A DNA stretch of 64,000 nt from Gottfriedia acidiceleris (GCF_004138285.1 NZ_SCFN01000003.1:62001-126000); one strand, 5' to 3'; numbered from the stretch's first letter, positions 17,633-27,626 are shown. Made by a program: numbers and translations. The notes: a model not told the origin generated them from the sequence alone.

Positions 17633-19216
17633 TTATTTAGACAGCTTTAATTCATTTAAATGCAATTTACAAAAATCGTTATACGCAACACCTTGTAACT
17701 TTTTGCTAACAGCAAATGATTTTGGGTGTTGCACTAAGAAAGCATACGGGCTATTTTCAGCCACGATGTCTTGCATTTGGCCTGAAATGTCTGCACGTTT
17801 TGCCGGATCGATTTCGATTTTCGCTTGATTTGCTAAGTTGACTAACGCAGAATTCGCTGATGCTTCCCAGTTCGCGCGTTTTCCGACAATATCACCAGGA
17901 ATAAACGCTAATTGGTTGCTTAAATCGTAATAGTCAGGTGACCAATGCATCACAAGGAATGGTGATTTACCGTTTCGGTAATCTTCAATGACCGCACCAA
18001 TTTCACCTGTTTTGATGTCGACATTGATATTGATTTTCGCTAAATCTTCTTTTACTTTTTCAGCCATCGTTGTCCATGAAAGACCTTCAGATTCGAAGTT
18101 CGCAGCCGTTAAAGGAATGGTGAATCCTTTTTCATAACCCGCTTCTTTCATCAATTCCTTCGCTTTATCAATGTTTTGATAGTTGACTGGTCTTGATTTA
18201 GCCCCGACAAATCCTTTTTGAACAAATGATAACGGAAGAAGTGCACCATTACCTGCTAATTGTTGGAATCCTTTGTAGTCAAGTGCGTAACGAACAGCTT
18301 GTTGAACAAGTGGATTCGATAGCTCCTTCCCAATACTTGCTTTATCGTTCATCATTAAAAATGAAATCGTTGAAGTTGGAGAAGAAACAACTTTTGCGTT
18401 TCCGCTTGATTTAATGGTTTTCACTTGGTCAGGACCAACACTAAGCGCTACGTCAATCTCACCATTTTCGAGCGCTTGAATTTGTGTATTTGGATCTGGC
18501 ATTTCTTTGATGATGATTTTGCTTGCATTCACAGTGCCCTTGTAATTCGGATTCTTTTCAAGCACCATTTCCGTATTTCTTGTCCATTTTTTCAACACAT
18601 ACGGACCACTTCCAGCAGAAGCACCGTCAAGGTAAGTTGTTGCTTTGTCAGTTGTGCTTGCATTTGCAGCATCAGTACCGCCTTTTTCTTTGACGACTTT
18701 ACTATCCACAACCGCAAAAGCATTTCCTGTGATTTTTGACAAGAATGACGCATCTTTTTCTGTCAGTGTCACAACAACTGTTTGCTCATCTTTTGCTTCG
18801 ACTTTCGCCACACCAGCCGCTAAAGCTGACGCATTGTCTTTGATATTTTTTGTACGATTGAAACTAAAAACAACGTCATTTGCTGTGATTGGGTTACCAC
18901 TTGCAAACTTACGTCCTTCATTCAGATTAAATGTATACACAAGTCCTGAATCATCGACTGTATATGATTTTGCAAGAGCTGGTTTTGGTGTAAGGTCTGA
19001 ACCTTCTAACATGTATAAGTTCTCATACGTTGCATAGAAATAGAAGTTTGCATACACTTCGTACGCGCGAGCAGGATCCATTGTTTTCCAGTCAGATGCG
19101 ACACCCACAACAATAGTATCGGCATAAGATGATGAGGTGCTCGTATCTTTCTTCCCACAAGCGAAAAGTGAGAACACCATCAACGTAACCAAAGCGAGTA
19201 AACTGAATTTTTTCAT
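17633..19216 (-). CDS. Peptide-binding lipoprotein of the ABC importer (family 5)
   Basis: The 527-residue precursor has a lipoprotein signal with lipobox LFAC and Cys20. The mature part shows the solute-binding family 5 pattern: VASDWKTMDPA, the signature around PALAKSYTVDDSGLVYTF, ANDVVFSF and the C-terminal AENSPYAFLVQHPKSF. The likely ligands are di- or oligopeptides. Nickel, heme or opine-like compounds cannot be excluded by eye. It lies between the ATPase genes (upstream) and the permease genes. Its base composition, like the whole operon, is richer in G+C than the neighbouring glnA and spoVR regions. Confidence 0.9.
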   Translation of the reverse strand: MKKFSLLALVTLMVFSLFACGKKDTSTSSSYADTIVVGVASDWKTMDPARAYEVYANFYFYATYENLYMLEGSDLTPKPALAKSYTVDDSGLVYTFNLNEGRKFASGNPITANDVVFSFNRTKNIKDNASALAAGVAKVEAKDEQTVVVTLTEKDASFLSKITGNAFAVVDSKVVKEKGGTDAANASTTDKATTYLDGASAGSGPYVLKKWTRNTEMVLEKNPNYKGTVNASKIIIKEMPDPNTQIQALENGEIDVALSVGPDQVKTIKSSGNAKVVSSPTSTISFLMMNDKASIGKELSNPLVQQAVRYALDYKGFQQLAGNGALLPLSFVQKGFVGAKSRPVNYQNIDKAKELMKEAGYEKGFTIPLTAANFESEGLSWTTMAEKVKEDLAKININVDIKTGEIGAVIEDYRNGKSPFLVMHWSPDYYDLSNQLAFIPGDIVGKRANWEASANSALVNLANQAKIEIDPAKRADISGQMQDIVAENSPYAFLVQHPKSFAVSKKLQGVAYNDFCKLHLNELKLSK

Positions 19217-19251
19217 CTCGTAAAACCCCTTTTTCTCTAAAATTTATAGCA

Positions 19252-20247
19252 TCACTTTGTCGTCAAATGACACGCTGCAAAGTGGTTACTACCTGTTTGG
19301 ATGAATGCTGGTGCGACTGTTTTACACTGTTCCTTCGCAGCATTACATCTGGTGTGGAACCGACAACCGGCTGGTGGATTTGATGGGCTAGGTACATCCC
19401 CTGTGAGAATGATTTTCTCTCGTACATCCCCGTTTGGATCAGGAATAGAAGAGAGGAGTGCCTTTGTATACGGATGTTGTGTGTTGCCATACAACTCATC
19501 GCGTGAAGCGAGTTCAACCATTTTTCCCAAATACATGACGGCAACCCTATCACTTAAATGGTGAACGACGCTTAAATCATGTGAGATAAAAAGATAGGTA
19601 AGATTCAATTGTTTCTGCAAGTCTTCTAATAAGTTAATGACTTGCGCTTGAATCGACACATCAAGTGCTGAGACGGGTTCGTCACATATTAATAGTTCTG
19701 GTTCGAGCGCTAATGCCCGCGCAATACCAACCCGTTGTTTTTGACCACCTGATAGTTCGTGAGGATAACGCCCCAAAAAGCGACTTGGTAGGCCAACCAT
19801 CTCCATCAGTTCGGTGATTTTTCCTTCACCGTTCGCCATTTTGTGAATCTTGAACGGTTCAGATAAAATTTGTTTGAGGGTTCGACGTGGATTCAAGCAA
19901 GCAGAAGGATCTTGAAAGATCATTTGCGCTTTTTTCGCGAATTCTTTTTTTGACAGATTCGTGATATCCTCACCATTAAACAGAATGGTTGAACCAGGGT
20001 CTGCTGGATAAAGACCAAGTAGTGTTTTGCCTAACGTACTCTTGCCACAGCCACTTTCCCCAACAAGACTAAACGTTTCGCCTCTTTGGATTGAAAATGA
20101 CACATCATCAACAGCTGACAGGACACCTTTTTTGCCATTCGGTTGTTTGATTTGAAACGTTTTTGTTAAGTGCGAAACTTCTAAAATTGTGTCAGATGGT
20201 GACGGATTTGAAACCGAATCGAGTCGGCTAGATTCAGTTCGTGACAT
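19252..20247 (-). CDS. Peptide ABC transporter ATPase, DppF/OppF type
   Basis: The protein has Walker A GESGCGKSTLG, the signature LSGGQKQRVGIARAL, Walker B LLICDEPVSALD and the C-terminal oligopeptide-transporter extension GCRFHTRCNAAKEQC with its cysteines. The start at 20247 is preferred to one ten codons upstream because GCAGGTGAT stands 4 bases before it. It overlaps the DppD-type gene by 14 bases. The two ATPases form the heterodimer of the importer. Confidence 0.9.
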   Translation of the reverse strand: MSRTESSRLDSVSNPSPSDTILEVSHLTKTFQIKQPNGKKGVLSAVDDVSFSIQRGETFSLVGESGCGKSTLGKTLLGLYPADPGSTILFNGEDITNLSKKEFAKKAQMIFQDPSACLNPRRTLKQILSEPFKIHKMANGEGKITELMEMVGLPSRFLGRYPHELSGGQKQRVGIARALALEPELLICDEPVSALDVSIQAQVINLLEDLQKQLNLTYLFISHDLSVVHHLSDRVAVMYLGKMVELASRDELYGNTQHPYTKALLSSIPDPNGDVREKIILTGDVPSPSNPPAGCRFHTRCNAAKEQCKTVAPAFIQTGSNHFAACHLTTK

Positions 20248-21229
20248 GTTGATCACCTGCCTTTTTGGCCTCATCATAAAGGAAACATCTCACTTCGCGA
20301 CCATCACCTTGGGTAAATAATGGCGGTGCTTCGTTTTTGCATCGTTCAGTTGCGAATTGACAACGAGGATGAAAGCTACATCCACTTGGCATGTTCAGAG
20401 CATCTGGCACGGTGCCTTCAATTGCCTCGAGTCTGTCTACCTTATGAGAAATTTTCGGGACTGCATTCAGTAATCCTTTTGTATAAGGATGAAGTGGCTC
20501 TGAAAAAACAGCTGCCGTTGGGCTTTTCTCAACAATTTGACCAGTATACATGACGACGACTTGGTCACACATTTCTTTCACAACACCCAAATCATGCGTA
20601 ATCAGGATCATGCTCATGTCCCGTTTTTTCATGAGACGATTCATTAAATCTAGTATTTGCGCTTGAATCGTTACGTCTAGTGCAGTGGTCGGTTCATCCG
20701 CAATTAAAAGTTTGGGTTCACAAGCAAGTGCGATCGCAATCATAATTCGTTGGCGCATCCCACCAGACATTTGGTGAGGGTATTCATGAAATCGTTGTTC
20801 CGGAGAAGGAATGCCGACCATTCTGAGTAATTCGATGGCGGTTTGTTTCGCTTCGTTTTTGCTAACTTTTTGATGAAGTAAGATTGGTTCCATGATTTGC
20901 TTTCCACAAGTATGAAGGGGGTTCAATGACGTCATCGGTTCTTGAAAAATCATCGACACAGATTTACCTCTCATTTTTCGCATGTCTTCAGGCGAAGAAG
21001 TTAACAAATCGACGTCTTCGAACTGTATTTTTCCAGTGATATCAGCAACAGCGTTTTGCAAAAGACCCATAATGGCAAGAGATGTCACGCTTTTGCCACT
21101 TCCACTTTCGCCTACGATTCCGAGCGAATGTCCTTGTTCAATGTCGAAACCTACCCCTTCAACTGCTTGGACAACTCCTTGGCGAGACTTGAATTTAATC
21201 GACAAATCTTCCACTTTCAGTAATGTCAT
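20234..21229 (-). CDS. Peptide ABC transporter ATPase, DppD/OppD type
   Basis: Walker [13 protein letters not shown], signature [15 protein letters not shown], Walker [13 protein letters not shown] and the cysteine motif [15 protein letters not shown] identify the DppD/OppD partner. The ATG at 21229 follows GGGGTGAG. It is the first gene of an operon running DppD, DppF, binding lipoprotein, DppB, DppC, cupin. No specific operator was recognised in the 230 bases upstream. Confidence 0.9.
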   Translation of the reverse strand: MTLLKVEDLSIKFKSRQGVVQAVEGVGFDIEQGHSLGIVGESGSGKSVTSLAIMGLLQNAVADITGKIQFEDVDLLTSSPEDMRKMRGKSVSMIFQEPMTSLNPLHTCGKQIMEPILLHQKVSKNEAKQTAIELLRMVGIPSPEQRFHEYPHQMSGGMRQRIMIAIALACEPKLLIADEPTTALDVTIQAQILDLMNRLMKKRDMSMILITHDLGVVKEMCDQVVVMYTGQIVEKSPTAAVFSEPLHPYTKGLLNAVPKISHKVDRLEAIEGTVPDALNMPSGCSFHPRCQFATERCKNEAPPLFTQGDGREVRCFLYDEAKKAGDQHVTN

Positions 21230-21463
21230 AAGCCTCACCCCTTTTACTATTTAATTGACAATAACGTATAAATTTTTCCAATTTTGTATAAAATTGTGAT
21301 TTTTCTTATTATTCTAAACTACGTGTTAAAATATGTCTAGGTACTTTGGAGAATTCGATTCGAAAGAATGAAAGGTTTAATCTTCAAACATCTTAAAATT
21401 TGGTCATTTTTTGGTCTATATGTTCTCCTACTTCTATTTCCTCTTTTTGACCAAAATAGAAAA

Positions 21464-21493
21464 AACCCTCAACGCCAATAGCGTCAAGGGTTG
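21464..21493 (-). terminator. glnA terminator
   Basis: AACCCTCAACGC and GCGTCAAGGGTT form a stem with a two-base internal mismatch, followed on the minus strand by TTTTTTC. A degraded copy of this terminator and the end of glnA occurs at 420-506. Confidence 0.9.
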
Positions 21494-21499
21494 ATTTGA

Positions 21500-22834
21500 T
21501 TAATATACTGACATGTATTGATCTCTTTCCCAAGGGTGAACTTGAGTACGGAAGATATCCCATTCGATTTCTTTTGCTTCTACAAAGTGTTCGAATAAGT
21601 GTGATCCTAGAGCACCTACGATTACTTCGTCAGTTTTTAATAGATCTAGTGCAGCTGCTAAAGTTGCTGGTAAATCGATGATTCCAACTTCTTCTCGCTC
21701 TTCTTTAGACATAACGTAGATGTTACGGTCTACTGGAGCTGGAGCTTCTAATTTATTTTTGATTCCATCTAAACCTGCTGCTAATAATACTGATAATGCT
21801 AAGTATGGGTTTGCAGCTGGGTCAACTGAACGTACTTCTACACGTGTGCTTAAGCCACGAGATGCAGGAATACGAATTAGTGGACTACGGTTTCTTGCTG
21901 ACCATGCAACGTAACATGGAGCTTCATAACCTGGTACTAAACGCTTGTACGAGTTTACAGTTGGGTTTGTAACAGCTGTAAAGCTTGGAGCATGCTTTAA
22001 GATTCCTGCGATGAAGTGACGTGCAGTTTCACTTAAACCTAATTCACCAGTCTCATCGTAGAATGCGTTTTTACCATTTGTAAATAATGATAAGTTACAG
22101 TGCATACCAGAACCGTTTACACCAAATAGTGGTTTTGGCATGAATGTAGCATGTAAACCGTGTTTACGAGCGATTGTTTTTACAACTAATTTAAATGTTT
22201 GAATGTCATCACAAGCTTTAATTGCACCAGCATATTTGAAATCAATTTCATGTTGTCCTGGAGCTACCTCGTGGTGAGATGCTTCGATTTCAAAGCCCAT
22301 TTCTTCAAGTTCAAGAACGATATCACGACGGCAGTTTTCACCTAAATCAGTTGGTGCTAAGTCGAAGTAACCGCCTTTATCATTTAATTCAAGAGTTGGC
22401 TCGCCTTTTTCATCTAATTTAAATAAGAAGAATTCTGGCTCAGGCCCTAAGTTGAAATCTGTGAAGCCTAAAGCTTCCATTTCTTTTAACATACGTTTTA
22501 AGTTATTACGAGGATCTCCTTCAAACGGAGTGCCATCTGCATTGTAAATATCACAGATTAAACGAGCTACTTTTCCTTTTTCAGCAGTCCATGGGAATAC
22601 TACCCAAGTGTCTAAATCAGGGAATAGATACATATCTGATTCTTCGATACGAACGAATCCTTCGATTGAAGAACCGTCAAACATCATTTTATTGTCTAAA
22701 GCTTTTTCAAGCTGACTTACTGGAATTTCAACGTTTTTGATAATCCCCAGTAAATCCGTAAATTGTAGACGTATGTACTTTACGTTTTGTTCTTTTGAAA
22801 TACGGAAAATATCTTCTTTTGTAAACTTAGCCAT
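21500..22834 (-). CDS. glnA: Glutamine synthetase, GSI-alpha type
   Basis: GlnA joins ammonia to glutamate with ATP. The 444-residue length equals that of the B. subtilis enzyme. Active-site motifs are [53 protein letters not shown] with the flap glutamate, and IRIPASRG. Arg62, needed for feedback inhibition in GSI-alpha, is present (FVRIEESD). The C-terminal tail ends QYMSVY, the region that contacts GlnR/TnrA in Bacillus. The start at 22834 follows AAAGGGG. The frame extends 28 codons further without meaning. A hairpin separates it from the paralogue upstream. Confidence 0.95.
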   Translation of the reverse strand: MAKFTKEDIFRISKEQNVKYIRLQFTDLLGIIKNVEIPVSQLEKALDNKMMFDGSSIEGFVRIEESDMYLFPDLDTWVVFPWTAEKGKVARLICDIYNADGTPFEGDPRNNLKRMLKEMEALGFTDFNLGPEPEFFLFKLDEKGEPTLELNDKGGYFDLAPTDLGENCRRDIVLELEEMGFEIEASHHEVAPGQHEIDFKYAGAIKACDDIQTFKLVVKTIARKHGLHATFMPKPLFGVNGSGMHCNLSLFTNGKNAFYDETGELGLSETARHFIAGILKHAPSFTAVTNPTVNSYKRLVPGYEAPCYVAWSARNRSPLIRIPASRGLSTRVEVRSVDPAANPYLALSVLLAAGLDGIKNKLEAPAPVDRNIYVMSKEEREEVGIIDLPATLAAALDLLKTDEVIVGALGSHLFEHFVEAKEIEWDIFRTQVHPWERDQYMSVY

Positions 22835-22886
22835 TATAAAAGTTCCCCTTTCGTATGCAACAAACAAAATTAGTCTAACACACTTT

Positions 22887-22929
22887 AAAATAGAAAAGTA
22901 GAGATATCCTACTTCCACTTTTCTATTTT
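22887..22929. terminator. Hairpin between the two glutamine synthetase genes
   Basis: A perfect 13-base inverted repeat, AAAATAGAAAAGT and ACTTTTCTATTTT, encloses a smaller AAGTAG/CTACTT repeat. It is flanked by an A/T run and could act as a terminator or attenuator of the upstream paralogue. A TGTTAGA half of a GlnR box follows at about 22872-22878 on the minus strand, so glnA may also have its own promoter. Confidence 0.55.
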
Positions 22930-22948
22930 TTTATTTTAAGTTTAGTGA

Positions 22949-24250
22949 TTAGCAGTTTAAATATGTTTCTTTTTCCCATTCTGATACACGTAATCGATAT
23001 GCATCCCATTCTTCTTTTTTGTTTTGAAGGAATGAATAAAATACGTGTTTCCCTAAAACTTGCTGCAGGAATTCACTGTTTTCAAGTTCTGTAACTGCTT
23101 CAAGTAAGCTTCCAGGCAATGTTTCAATACCTTCTGCTTTTCTAGTTACGTCATCCATCAAATACAGGTTTTCACTTCGTTCGACTGGAGGTGTTAATTT
23201 TCTTTCAATACCATCCAAGCCTGCAGATAATAAAACAGCTAAAGCTAAATAAGGATTTGCAGATGGGTCTGGATTTCGTACTTCGATTCTAGTACCTGCA
23301 CCTCTTGCAGCCGGTATACGAATTGTACATGTACGATTACTTTGTGACCAAGCTACGTAAACTGGTGCTTCATAGCCTGGAACTAAACGCTTATATGAAT
23401 TAACTGTTGGATTTGTAACTGAAGCATTTGCACGAGCATGTGTTAATACACCTGCAATAAATTGTCGTGCTGTTTCAGATAATCCAATTGAATCATGCTG
23501 ATCATAAAAGGCATTACCATTATCATTTCCTAGACTCATATGACAATGCATACCTGAGCCATTTTCTCCAAAAATTGGTTTTGGCATGAATGTAGCAACT
23601 AAACCATTTTTTTCAGCAATTGTTTTAACTGTATATTTAAATAATTGAATATTATCAGCTGTTTCTAATCCTGGTGCGTATTTCCAATCAATCTCATGTT
23701 GACCGATTGCAACTTCGTGATGTAAAGCCTCAACTTCTAACCCTAACGCCTGAAGTGCTTTCGTAATTTCACGTCGTATTGTAACTGTTTTATCTAGGGG
23801 GGCTACATCAAAATATCCACCATTGTCATTTGGAACTAACTGATTTCCTTCCTTAGTAAATAGGAAAAATTCAGGTTCTGGTCCTACATTAAAAGAAGTA
23901 AATCCCTTATCAGTCGCTTTTTCAATTGCTCGTTTAAGCACATTTCTTGGATCACCTTCAAAAGGTGTACCATTCGGATAATAAACATCGCAAATGAAGA
24001 GTCCAACTTTTTCGTTAAGGTCGAATTTCCAAGTATTCAAATCTGGGAAAAGCATCATATCACTTGCTTCAATTTTTGTGAATCCGTTAATACTAGAGCC
24101 ATCAAACATAGTTTCATTATTAAGTATTTTTTCAATTTGTGTGATAGGTAGTTCTAAATGTTTGAATACCCCTTCTACATCTGTAAAAAATAACTGTACA
24201 AATTCAAGACTGTGTTCTTCAACACTATTTAAAATCGTTTCCTTTTTCAT
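22949..24250 (-). CDS. Second, divergent glutamine synthetase paralogue
   Basis: The 433-residue protein keeps all main catalytic motifs of type I glutamine synthetase ([60 protein letters not shown]), so it is probably active. It differs from GlnA next to it at places that matter for control: the feedback residue Arg62 is Lys59 (GFTKIEASD), the loop after the LFPDL motif is shorter, and the tail ends EKETYLNC instead of QYMSVY. It sits directly after glnR, where glnA is found in other bacilli, so it is a diverged tandem duplicate. Whether it makes glutamine or a gamma-glutamyl compound is open. Confidence 0.88.
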   Translation of the reverse strand: MKKETILNSVEEHSLEFVQLFFTDVEGVFKHLELPITQIEKILNNETMFDGSSINGFTKIEASDMMLFPDLNTWKFDLNEKVGLFICDVYYPNGTPFEGDPRNVLKRAIEKATDKGFTSFNVGPEPEFFLFTKEGNQLVPNDNGGYFDVAPLDKTVTIRREITKALQALGLEVEALHHEVAIGQHEIDWKYAPGLETADNIQLFKYTVKTIAEKNGLVATFMPKPIFGENGSGMHCHMSLGNDNGNAFYDQHDSIGLSETARQFIAGVLTHARANASVTNPTVNSYKRLVPGYEAPVYVAWSQSNRTCTIRIPAARGAGTRIEVRNPDPSANPYLALAVLLSAGLDGIERKLTPPVERSENLYLMDDVTRKAEGIETLPGSLLEAVTELENSEFLQQVLGKHVFYSFLQNKKEEWDAYRLRVSEWEKETYLNC

Positions 24251-24307
24251 TTATATTTCCCCCCATATAAATATAAAAGCTAGAATAATCCGGACTTAAT
24301 CAATAAC

Positions 24308-24709
24308 TTAATGAAAGAATCGAGACATATCTCCTTGTCGTAAAGAAGTTCTACCTAACTTACCATTTTGATATAACTCTTGACGAAGCATTTTTCGAAG
24401 CTGTTCATCTGATATTGATTTTTCAACAATGACTTGTTGAACCACTGTTTCTTTGGATTTTTCTGACGATTTTAAATTGAGTACTTCTTTAATTCCTGCT
24501 AAATTCAAGCCTTGTTCTATAAAAGTTTTTATTTCTAATAATCGATCGACATCATTGAAAGAAAATAATCTACGATTACCTTCAGTACGAGCTGGACGAA
24601 TTAAATCATGCTCTTCGTAATATCGAATTTGTCTTGCAGATAATTCAGTTAACGAAATGACTATTCCGATTGGGAAAAGTGGCGTTGAGCGTCTTACTTG
24701 ATCATTCAT
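24308..24709 (-). CDS. glnR: GlnR, MerR-family repressor of glutamine synthesis
   Basis: GlnR represses glnRA when nitrogen is abundant, after contact with feedback-inhibited glutamine synthetase. The 133-residue protein has the MerR winged helix ([40 protein letters not shown]) and a C-terminal tail ending GDMSRFFH, as in known GlnR. The start at 24709 follows AAAGGAG by 7 bases. A good vegetative promoter with a perfect GlnR box lies upstream. Two glutamine synthetase genes follow, 57 bases downstream. Confidence 0.93.
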   Translation of the reverse strand: MNDQVRRSTPLFPIGIVISLTELSARQIRYYEEHDLIRPARTEGNRRLFSFNDVDRLLEIKTFIEQGLNLAGIKEVLNLKSSEKSKETVVQQVIVEKSISDEQLRKMLRQELYQNGKLGRTSLRQGDMSRFFH

Positions 24710-24738
24710 AGCAATGCTCCTTTCGTTCATCTATAAGT

Positions 24739-24789
24739 ATTTTATTTCATGTTAGATAATCTGTCAATACGATGTTAGAAAATCTAACA
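24739..24789 (-). promoter_or_regulatory. glnR promoter with two GlnR/TnrA boxes
   Basis: On the minus strand TTGACA (24762-24767) and TAAAAT (24739-24744) are 17 bases apart. A perfect palindromic box TGTTAGAAAATCTAACA lies at 24773-24789 just upstream of -35. A second box, TGTTAGATAATCTGTCA at 24750-24766, with one weaker half, covers the spacer and -35. The pair corresponds to glnRO1 and O2 in B. subtilis, and binding would block polymerase. Confidence 0.9.
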
Positions 24790-25335
24790 TGAAAATATTT
24801 GTTTTTTATTCTATGCAATATTAATTAAAATTCTACTATTTTATTAAAAAAAAATAATCTCCATTAGCTTGGAGATTATAACGGTTTGTATTCAAAATAA
24901 TGTTCAGTTTGACTTATCTTTCGATTAGACAAATTCTCAATTTGGAAAGAATCATCAATCCGGCTTTAATACGAGTTTCTTCCTATTATTAGCTCATTTT
25001 GCTTTTCTTTCTAAAATGCAATTTCTAAAAATATTTTCATATTTCTTTTTCAAGTAAATGGCGATTATTTAATTTTATTTATTTCTATACTAATAGAAGT
25101 TTCAATACACTTAATTTAATATTTCAAAACTGAAGCCATTACATAGCTCTCTTTTTGTTTTATATTAATAAAAACTTAACAGAGAAAAATTGCCAACCTA
25201 TCTCTTAAACTGTTAAAGTTTTAAAAAGTAAAGAATTAGAAAAAATTGCTCTTATTAACTATTTCCTAAGCAAGATGCTAACTAAAAAATGGTATATCGT
25301 TTTTTCTCTATTAAATACAATCATCAAACTTCCAA
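24790..25335. other. Non-coding stretch with an orphan minus-strand terminator
   Basis: No gene was found. A hairpin TAATCTCC/GGAGATTA at 24855-24878 followed by nine T residues on the minus strand is a strong terminator, but the nearest minus-strand operon (mtnKA) already has its own terminator at 25336-25370. An unrecognised small RNA or a lost gene between the two is possible. Confidence 0.5.
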
Positions 25336-25370
25336 TCAAAAATCCCTCAAAACCTAATTGAGGGACTTTT
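25336..25370 (-). terminator. Terminator of the mtnKA operon
   Basis: TCCCTCAA and TTGAGGGA pair around a short loop, followed by TTTTT on the minus strand, 34 bases after the mtnA stop. Confidence 0.85.
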
Positions 25371-25403
25371 ACAATTGATGAATGTTCACTTAGTGGAATT
25401 AAC

Positions 25404-26453
25404 TTACACTTGCTCCCAACTTATAAACGTTTCTTTATAATCGCTAGATACAATTCCTTTTTCTGTAATAATCGCTGTTATTAATTCATTCGGCGTCACA
25501 TCAAACGCTGGGTTTAGTACATCGATTCCTTCAGGGGCAATTTGTACATTTCCAATATGCGTTACTTCAGTACGATCGCGTTGTTCAATTACAATTTCAT
25601 TCCCTGATTCGATTGATAAATCGATTGTTGATAAAGGAGCAGCTACATAAAATGGGATTTGGTAAAAGTTAGCTAAAATCGCTAATTGTAATGTTCCAAT
25701 TTTATTTGCAGTGTCTCCATTAGCAGTAATGCGATCAGCTCCAACAATAATTGCATCTACTTTTTTATTTTGTAATAAGTAGCCGACCATATTATCCGTT
25801 AATAATGTAACTGGGATACCACTTTGGTTCAATTCCCAAGATGTCAGTCTTGCACCTTGAAATACTGGTCTTGTTTCAGTTGCAAAAGCTGAAATTTCCC
25901 AACCCTTTTCTTTTGCTAAGTGAAGTGGAGCTAAAGCTGTTCCGTATCGACTTGTCGCGATGCTCCCTGCGTTGCAATGAGTTAATACTGCAGCACCGTC
26001 ATGTAATAATGTTAACGCGTTTTCACCGATTTCCTTGCAAGTTGCCTCATCTGCTAAATGTAATTTAATCGCTTCTTCCATGATAATTAATTTAGCTTCG
26101 GATACAGTTACTGCTTCTTTACTAGACCCAATTAGTTTTTCAACTGCCCATGCTAAATTTACTGCAGTTGGTCTAGCACTAATTAGTTCATCCGCTAATA
26201 ATCTTGCTTGTTGGTGAAATTCATCAATTAGTTCAGTTTCAATTTCTCGAACACCTAAATAAAGTCCATATGCAGCTGCTAAACCAATCGCTGGTGCTCC
26301 TCTTACTTGTAATTTTACGATTGCTTCACGTACATCTAATAATGTCGTTGCATCAAAATAGTATATTTCAGTTGGTAATTTAGTTTGGTCTAAAATTTTT
26401 AAACTTTCACCGTTCCATTGTAATGATTCAGGTATTTGCTGTAATGTAGTCAT
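25404..26453 (-). CDS. mtnA: Methylthioribose-1-phosphate isomerase
   Basis: MtnA converts 5-methylthioribose-1-phosphate to methylthioribulose-1-phosphate in methionine salvage. The 349-residue protein belongs to the eIF2B-like fold. It has the RGAPAIG motif near the N-terminus, the catalytic cysteine in LTHCNAGSIATS, and the catalytic aspartate in VGADRITANGDTANKIGT. It starts 6 bases after mtnK ends, so both are translated from one mRNA under the SAM riboswitch upstream of mtnK. Confidence 0.95.
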   Translation of the reverse strand: MTTLQQIPESLQWNGESLKILDQTKLPTEIYYFDATTLLDVREAIVKLQVRGAPAIGLAAAYGLYLGVREIETELIDEFHQQARLLADELISARPTAVNLAWAVEKLIGSSKEAVTVSEAKLIIMEEAIKLHLADEATCKEIGENALTLLHDGAAVLTHCNAGSIATSRYGTALAPLHLAKEKGWEISAFATETRPVFQGARLTSWELNQSGIPVTLLTDNMVGYLLQNKKVDAIIVGADRITANGDTANKIGTLQLAILANFYQIPFYVAAPLSTIDLSIESGNEIVIEQRDRTEVTHIGNVQIAPEGIDVLNPAFDVTPNELITAIITEKGIVSSDYKETFISWEQV

Positions 26454-26459
26454 CGATTA

Positions 26460-27626
26460 TTACTCCAATCCATTAAGTAAATTTCCAAAATTTTTAATAG
26501 TAAATCTATTTTTTATACAATAAACTCCGAATTTTAAGACTTTTTTCTTCGCTTCAATTTTTTGATTATGTTCAAGTCCATCGATATCTTCAACGTGAGC
26601 AAGACCGATACTTCTTCGGATTAATTCACATCCAATAACCCCAATTGCATCAACCCAATATCCTTCTAGTTTTTCTTTAATTAGAGCTATTTGGTTAAAT
26701 GGTCTAACGCTATGTTCTTCCCATAGTCGAATAAATGTTTCATTAAACACTTTTTCAATATTTAAAATGTGTTCAATAATTTCGTCTTTTAGTTCAGTAC
26801 GGCTGAAAAGTTGAAAAAGTAAATTTGCTTGAATTTGCCCTAAATCAAATCCGATTGGTCCTACAAATGCAAATTCCGGGTCAATTATTTTTGTTTCTGT
26901 TTCAGATACGAAAATACTTCCCGTATGTAAATCACCGTGTAATAAAGCTTCTTTTTTCGATAAGAAATCTAATTTTAGTTTCGCAACCTCAATTTGTAGA
27001 TCTCCATCATTCCATAGTTCTTGAATTTCATCTGTTAATTCTTCTTCAAAACTATTTGTTTCACTGTTAAAAAACGGATCTGTATAAACAAGGTTTTCTG
27101 TTATATCACATAATTCAGGATTATTAAAAAGATACTCTAACTCTTTTTTCTTAGCTGGTGAAGTTCCAAAGTCTGAAGTGAAGAATAATGACTTTGCTAA
27201 AAATTCACCGATATGTTCAGCCAAAAACGGATAGCTTTTTTTCTCAATGAATCCTTTTCGTAAAATTTGTAAATGAGAAAGATCCTCCATTACTGTTACA
27301 GCTTGCTCTTCATCATGCTCTAAAATTTTTGGTGCATGCAATGGGATTAACTCATTGTATATTTTTGTCGCATTACTCTCGATCGTAGCTCGCTTTAGTG
27401 TAAGTGGCCAGCTTTCACCAACAACTTTCGCGTATGGTAGAGCCTGTTTTATAATTAACCCTTTCTCGCTTCCTACTTGATTAACTTTAAACACTAAATT
27501 TAAATTCCCATCCCCGATTTCTACACATTCACATAGTTCATTTTTAAAATATCCAAGTTTTTGTAAATAAGTAATTGCAGTTGCTTCTGTTAAAGGTCTA
27601 TATTCTTTTCGTTCAATGACAGTCAC
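26460..27626 (-). CDS. mtnK: Methylthioribose kinase
   Basis: MtnK phosphorylates 5-methylthioribose with ATP at the 1-position. The 388-residue protein has the aminoglycoside-phosphotransferase-like fold with HGDLHTGSIFV (catalytic loop) and DPEFAFVGPIGFDLG (metal site). A GTG at 27626, nine bases after AAGGGGG, is taken as the start, because the ATG three codons earlier touches the ribosome binding site. It is the first gene of mtnKA and follows the terminator arm of a SAM riboswitch. Confidence 0.93.
   Translation of the reverse strand: MTVIERKEYRPLTEATAITYLQKLGYFKNELCECVEIGDGNLNLVFKVNQVGSEKGLIIKQALPYAKVVGESWPLTLKRATIESNATKIYNELIPLHAPKILEHDEEQAVTVMEDLSHLQILRKGFIEKKSYPFLAEHIGEFLAKSLFFTSDFGTSPAKKKELEYLFNNPELCDITENLVYTDPFFNSETNSFEEELTDEIQELWNDGDLQIEVAKLKLDFLSKKEALLHGDLHTGSIFVSETETKIIDPEFAFVGPIGFDLGQIQANLLFQLFSRTELKDEIIEHILNIEKVFNETFIRLWEEHSVRPFNQIALIKEKLEGYWVDAIGVIGCELIRRSIGLAHVEDIDGLEHNQKIEAKKKVLKFGVYCIKNRFTIKNFGNLLNGLE

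Noticed and set aside
22835-22918. 28-codon extension of glnA
   Set aside because: Known GlnA proteins have 444 residues, starting MAKFTKED, and AAAGGGG precedes that ATG.
24855-24878. Riboswitch or attenuator for the mtn genes
   Set aside because: It lies downstream of mtnA on the same strand and has only a simple terminator stem.
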